Assembly: GCA_023301205.1 (NCBI GenBank)
Contig: JALZVC010000297.1
Span: forward strand, 1 to 5,340
Direction: 5' to 3'
Source of the DNA: Flavobacteriaceae bacterium
GTDB taxonomy: Bacteria > Bacteroidota > Bacteroidia > Flavobacteriales > Flavobacteriaceae
Length of the DNA: 5,340 nucleotides
Shown in pieces: positions 3,918 through 5,340 of this stretch. A program made the translations under genes and the position numbers. The notes below the pieces were generated by a model. The model was not told where the DNA came from. It made no database searches and saw only the letters and a list, made by a program, of their open reading frames with translations. Positions within the stretch are counted from its first letter, which is position 1. Each line of letters begins with the position of its first letter.

Positions 3918-5340
3918 TGGGACCGTATCTACTTCAAGTGATTGTTTTTCAGCTACTGTTTTTAGCTGTGTATATGTTGTGGCTAAAAAATGAGACTTTT
4001 TTCACTTACAATCGCATCTATCTTCTGGGGACTGCATTAGTTTCTTTTGCACTTCCGTTTATCAAGCTTGATTTGGTTAATGAGCACATTCCAGATCTAT
4101 TGCGAGTACAACTGCCTGCGGTTTTGTTAGGAGAATCTTCTTCTGAAAATGCCTCGATAATGGATACATTAGCCCCTGTTACAATTACTTCATCAGCGGT
4201 AAACTGGTCGGTTGTACTAATGACTATGTATTTCATTGGTGTGGGTGTTGCGATAACTCTTTTTATATTCAAGCTTTATAAAATTACTCGTTTAAGAAAA
4301 AAAGGAACTTTAAAACTAATACAGGATTATCAATTGTGCGTCCTTCCACAATCTAATCAAGCCTTCACTTTTTTAAAAACTATGTATTTAGGGGATGCTA
4401 TACTTGAAGAAGAACGAAGTCACATTATTGCACACGAAAAAATACATATTGACCAAGCGCATACGGTAGACTTATTGCTTTTTGAAGGGTTAAAAATCTT
4501 GTTTTGGTTTAACCCGATGGTCTATGTATATCAAAAACAAATAAAGATAGTACACGAGTTTTCCGCAGACCACGCAGTAGCAAAAGGCGATAAAAGCGAG
4601 TATTATCAAAAATTGTTAGCACAAGTTTTTGGCACAACAACAATTTCATTCATCAATACATTTTTCAATCAATCATTAATCAAAAAACGAATTATTATGT
4701 TACAAAAATCAGAATCTAACAGAAGTTCAAAATTGAAGTATCTCTTATTAATTCCATTTATTTCTGGAATGTTAATTTATACGTCTTGCCAAGAAGAAAC
4801 GCTCGACGTAATTGCAGTAGAAGAAGCAAATCAAGTCTCAGATTTAGATCATTTAACTTTTAGTTTAAGTCTGGATCAAGATAAAAGAGATTTAAACCTA
4901 TTCGGTGAACAATCAACTAAGCAAAAAGAATTTATGAGTAAGAACTCTAAAACTCATGTTACTTGGATGGAAATTGATACAGAAAACAATGAACTTATTT
5001 ATAGTGTACACTTAGCATCGGAGGCAACTCCTGAAGGATATGAAATGTCAGAATTTGAATTTTCAAATGGTACTAGAAACAGAATGATTAAAAAAATCAA
5101 GAAAGAAGAAAATACCCTTCCAATTATAACTATCACGGAAACCCAAGCTGCTGAGGGAGTTGAAGGGGACGTTCCATTTACAGTGATAGATATTGCACCT
5201 GTTTACCCTGGATGTGAAAGTCAACTAAATAATGTGGACTCAAAAAAATGTTTTAGTGATGCGATAAATAAACACGTACGTAAAAAATTCAATACAAAGC
5301 TTGCTGATAATCTAGGTTTAGAAGGAAGACAGCGTATTTC
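3917..5340 (+). CDS. M56-family (BlaR1-like) membrane peptidase with TonB-like C-terminal domain (partial)
   Basis: The frame is open for 474 codons to the window edge, so the C-terminus is missing. Membrane segments lie at about 4-22, 33-50, 97-119 and 273-290. Between the third and fourth lies the zinc-protease unit: HEKIH at 173-177 (His173, Glu174, His177), FWFNP at 196-200 and EFSADHAV at 214-221, where Glu214 is the likely third zinc ligand. Residues 291-418 form an extracytoplasmic linker without a recognised domain. VPFTVIDIAPVYPGCE (419-434) and the following KKCFSDAINKHVRKKF begin a TonB C-terminal-like domain, cut off near GLEGRQRI. This is a known Bacteroidota variant in place of the penicillin-binding sensor domain of BlaR1. 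It is inferred to sense an envelope signal and inactivate the BlaI-like repressor encoded just upstream. The start ATG overlaps the blaI-like stop (TAATG). Confidence 0.92.
   Translation, partial: MGPYLLQVIVFQLLFLAVYMLWLKNETFFTYNRIYLLGTALVSFALPFIKLDLVNEHIPDLLRVQLPAVLLGESSSENASIMDTLAPVTITSSAVNWSVVLMTMYFIGVGVAITLFIFKLYKITRLRKKGTLKLIQDYQLCVLPQSNQAFTFLKTMYLGDAILEEERSHIIAHEKIHIDQAHTVDLLLFEGLKILFWFNPMVYVYQKQIKIVHEFSADHAVAKGDKSEYYQKLLAQVFGTTTISFINTFFNQSLIKKRIIMLQKSESNRSSKLKYLLLIPFISGMLIYTSCQEETLDVIAVEEANQVSDLDHLTFSLSLDQDKRDLNLFGEQSTKQKEFMSKNSKTHVTWMEIDTENNELIYSVHLASEATPEGYEMSEFEFSNGTRNRMIKKIKKEENTLPIITITETQAAEGVEGDVPFTVIDIAPVYPGCESQLNNVDSKKCFSDAINKHVRKKFNTKLADNLGLEGRQRI

Noticed and set aside
4018..4272. 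84-codon minus-strand frame inside the M56 gene
   Set aside because: It is antisense to a frame with clear M56 motifs and has no recognisable domain.
3917..5340. Beta-lactam resistance operon (blaI-blaR1)
   Set aside because: No beta-lactamase or penicillin-binding sensor domain is present. The TonB-like C-terminal domain and the non-bla operator argue for a different signal.

Overview
The window looks like a piece of chromosome from a member of the Flavobacteriaceae (Bacteroidota). It is AT-rich, its starts lack clear Shine-Dalgarno sequences, and three TAnnTTTG -7 boxes of the Bacteroidota sigma factor sit upstream of genes. It also has a BlaI-type repressor fused into an operon with an M56 peptidase carrying a TonB-like C-terminal domain, and copies of the GAGCGCAGTCGAAG intergenic repeat. 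No mobile element, RNA gene or CRISPR array was recognised.

Left edge (1-682): the N-terminal part of a HAD-superfamily phosphatase/phosphoglucomutase-like gene runs leftward off the window. Its start region is partly duplicated exactly 101 bp upstream. The duplicate opens a 35-codon leader ORF that begins with the same nine residues as the HAD protein and ends overlapping the HAD start. The rest of the 407-bp gap, upstream of hppD, holds three hairpins and candidate promoters for both directions.

Middle (683-3266): hppD (4-hydroxyphenylpyruvate dioxygenase, tyrosine catabolism) is a single-gene unit closed by a very clear intrinsic terminator. After a 242-bp gap without a convincing gene comes a small nitroreductase-family flavoprotein, whose -7 box ends 5 nt before its ATG. 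It converges with a DUF456 membrane protein on the minus strand, and the two stop codons abut with no spacer.

Right (3267-5340): DUF456 is transcribed divergently from a blaI-like repressor gene. Between them lie two tandem perfect 16-bp palindromes (AACTAA-N4-TTAGTT), directly followed by a TAAGTTTG -7 box. This layout suggests an autoregulated repressor/operator. A 195-nt leader with a purine-rich tract and two palindromic repeat copies leads to the blaI-like gene, which overlaps (TAATG) the M56/BlaR1-like sensor protease gene. The protease gene runs off the right edge inside its TonB-like domain. The inferred circuit is that membrane protease activation relieves repression by the BlaI-like protein at the tandem operator, possibly also affecting DUF456. 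The signal and the wider regulon cannot be read from this window.
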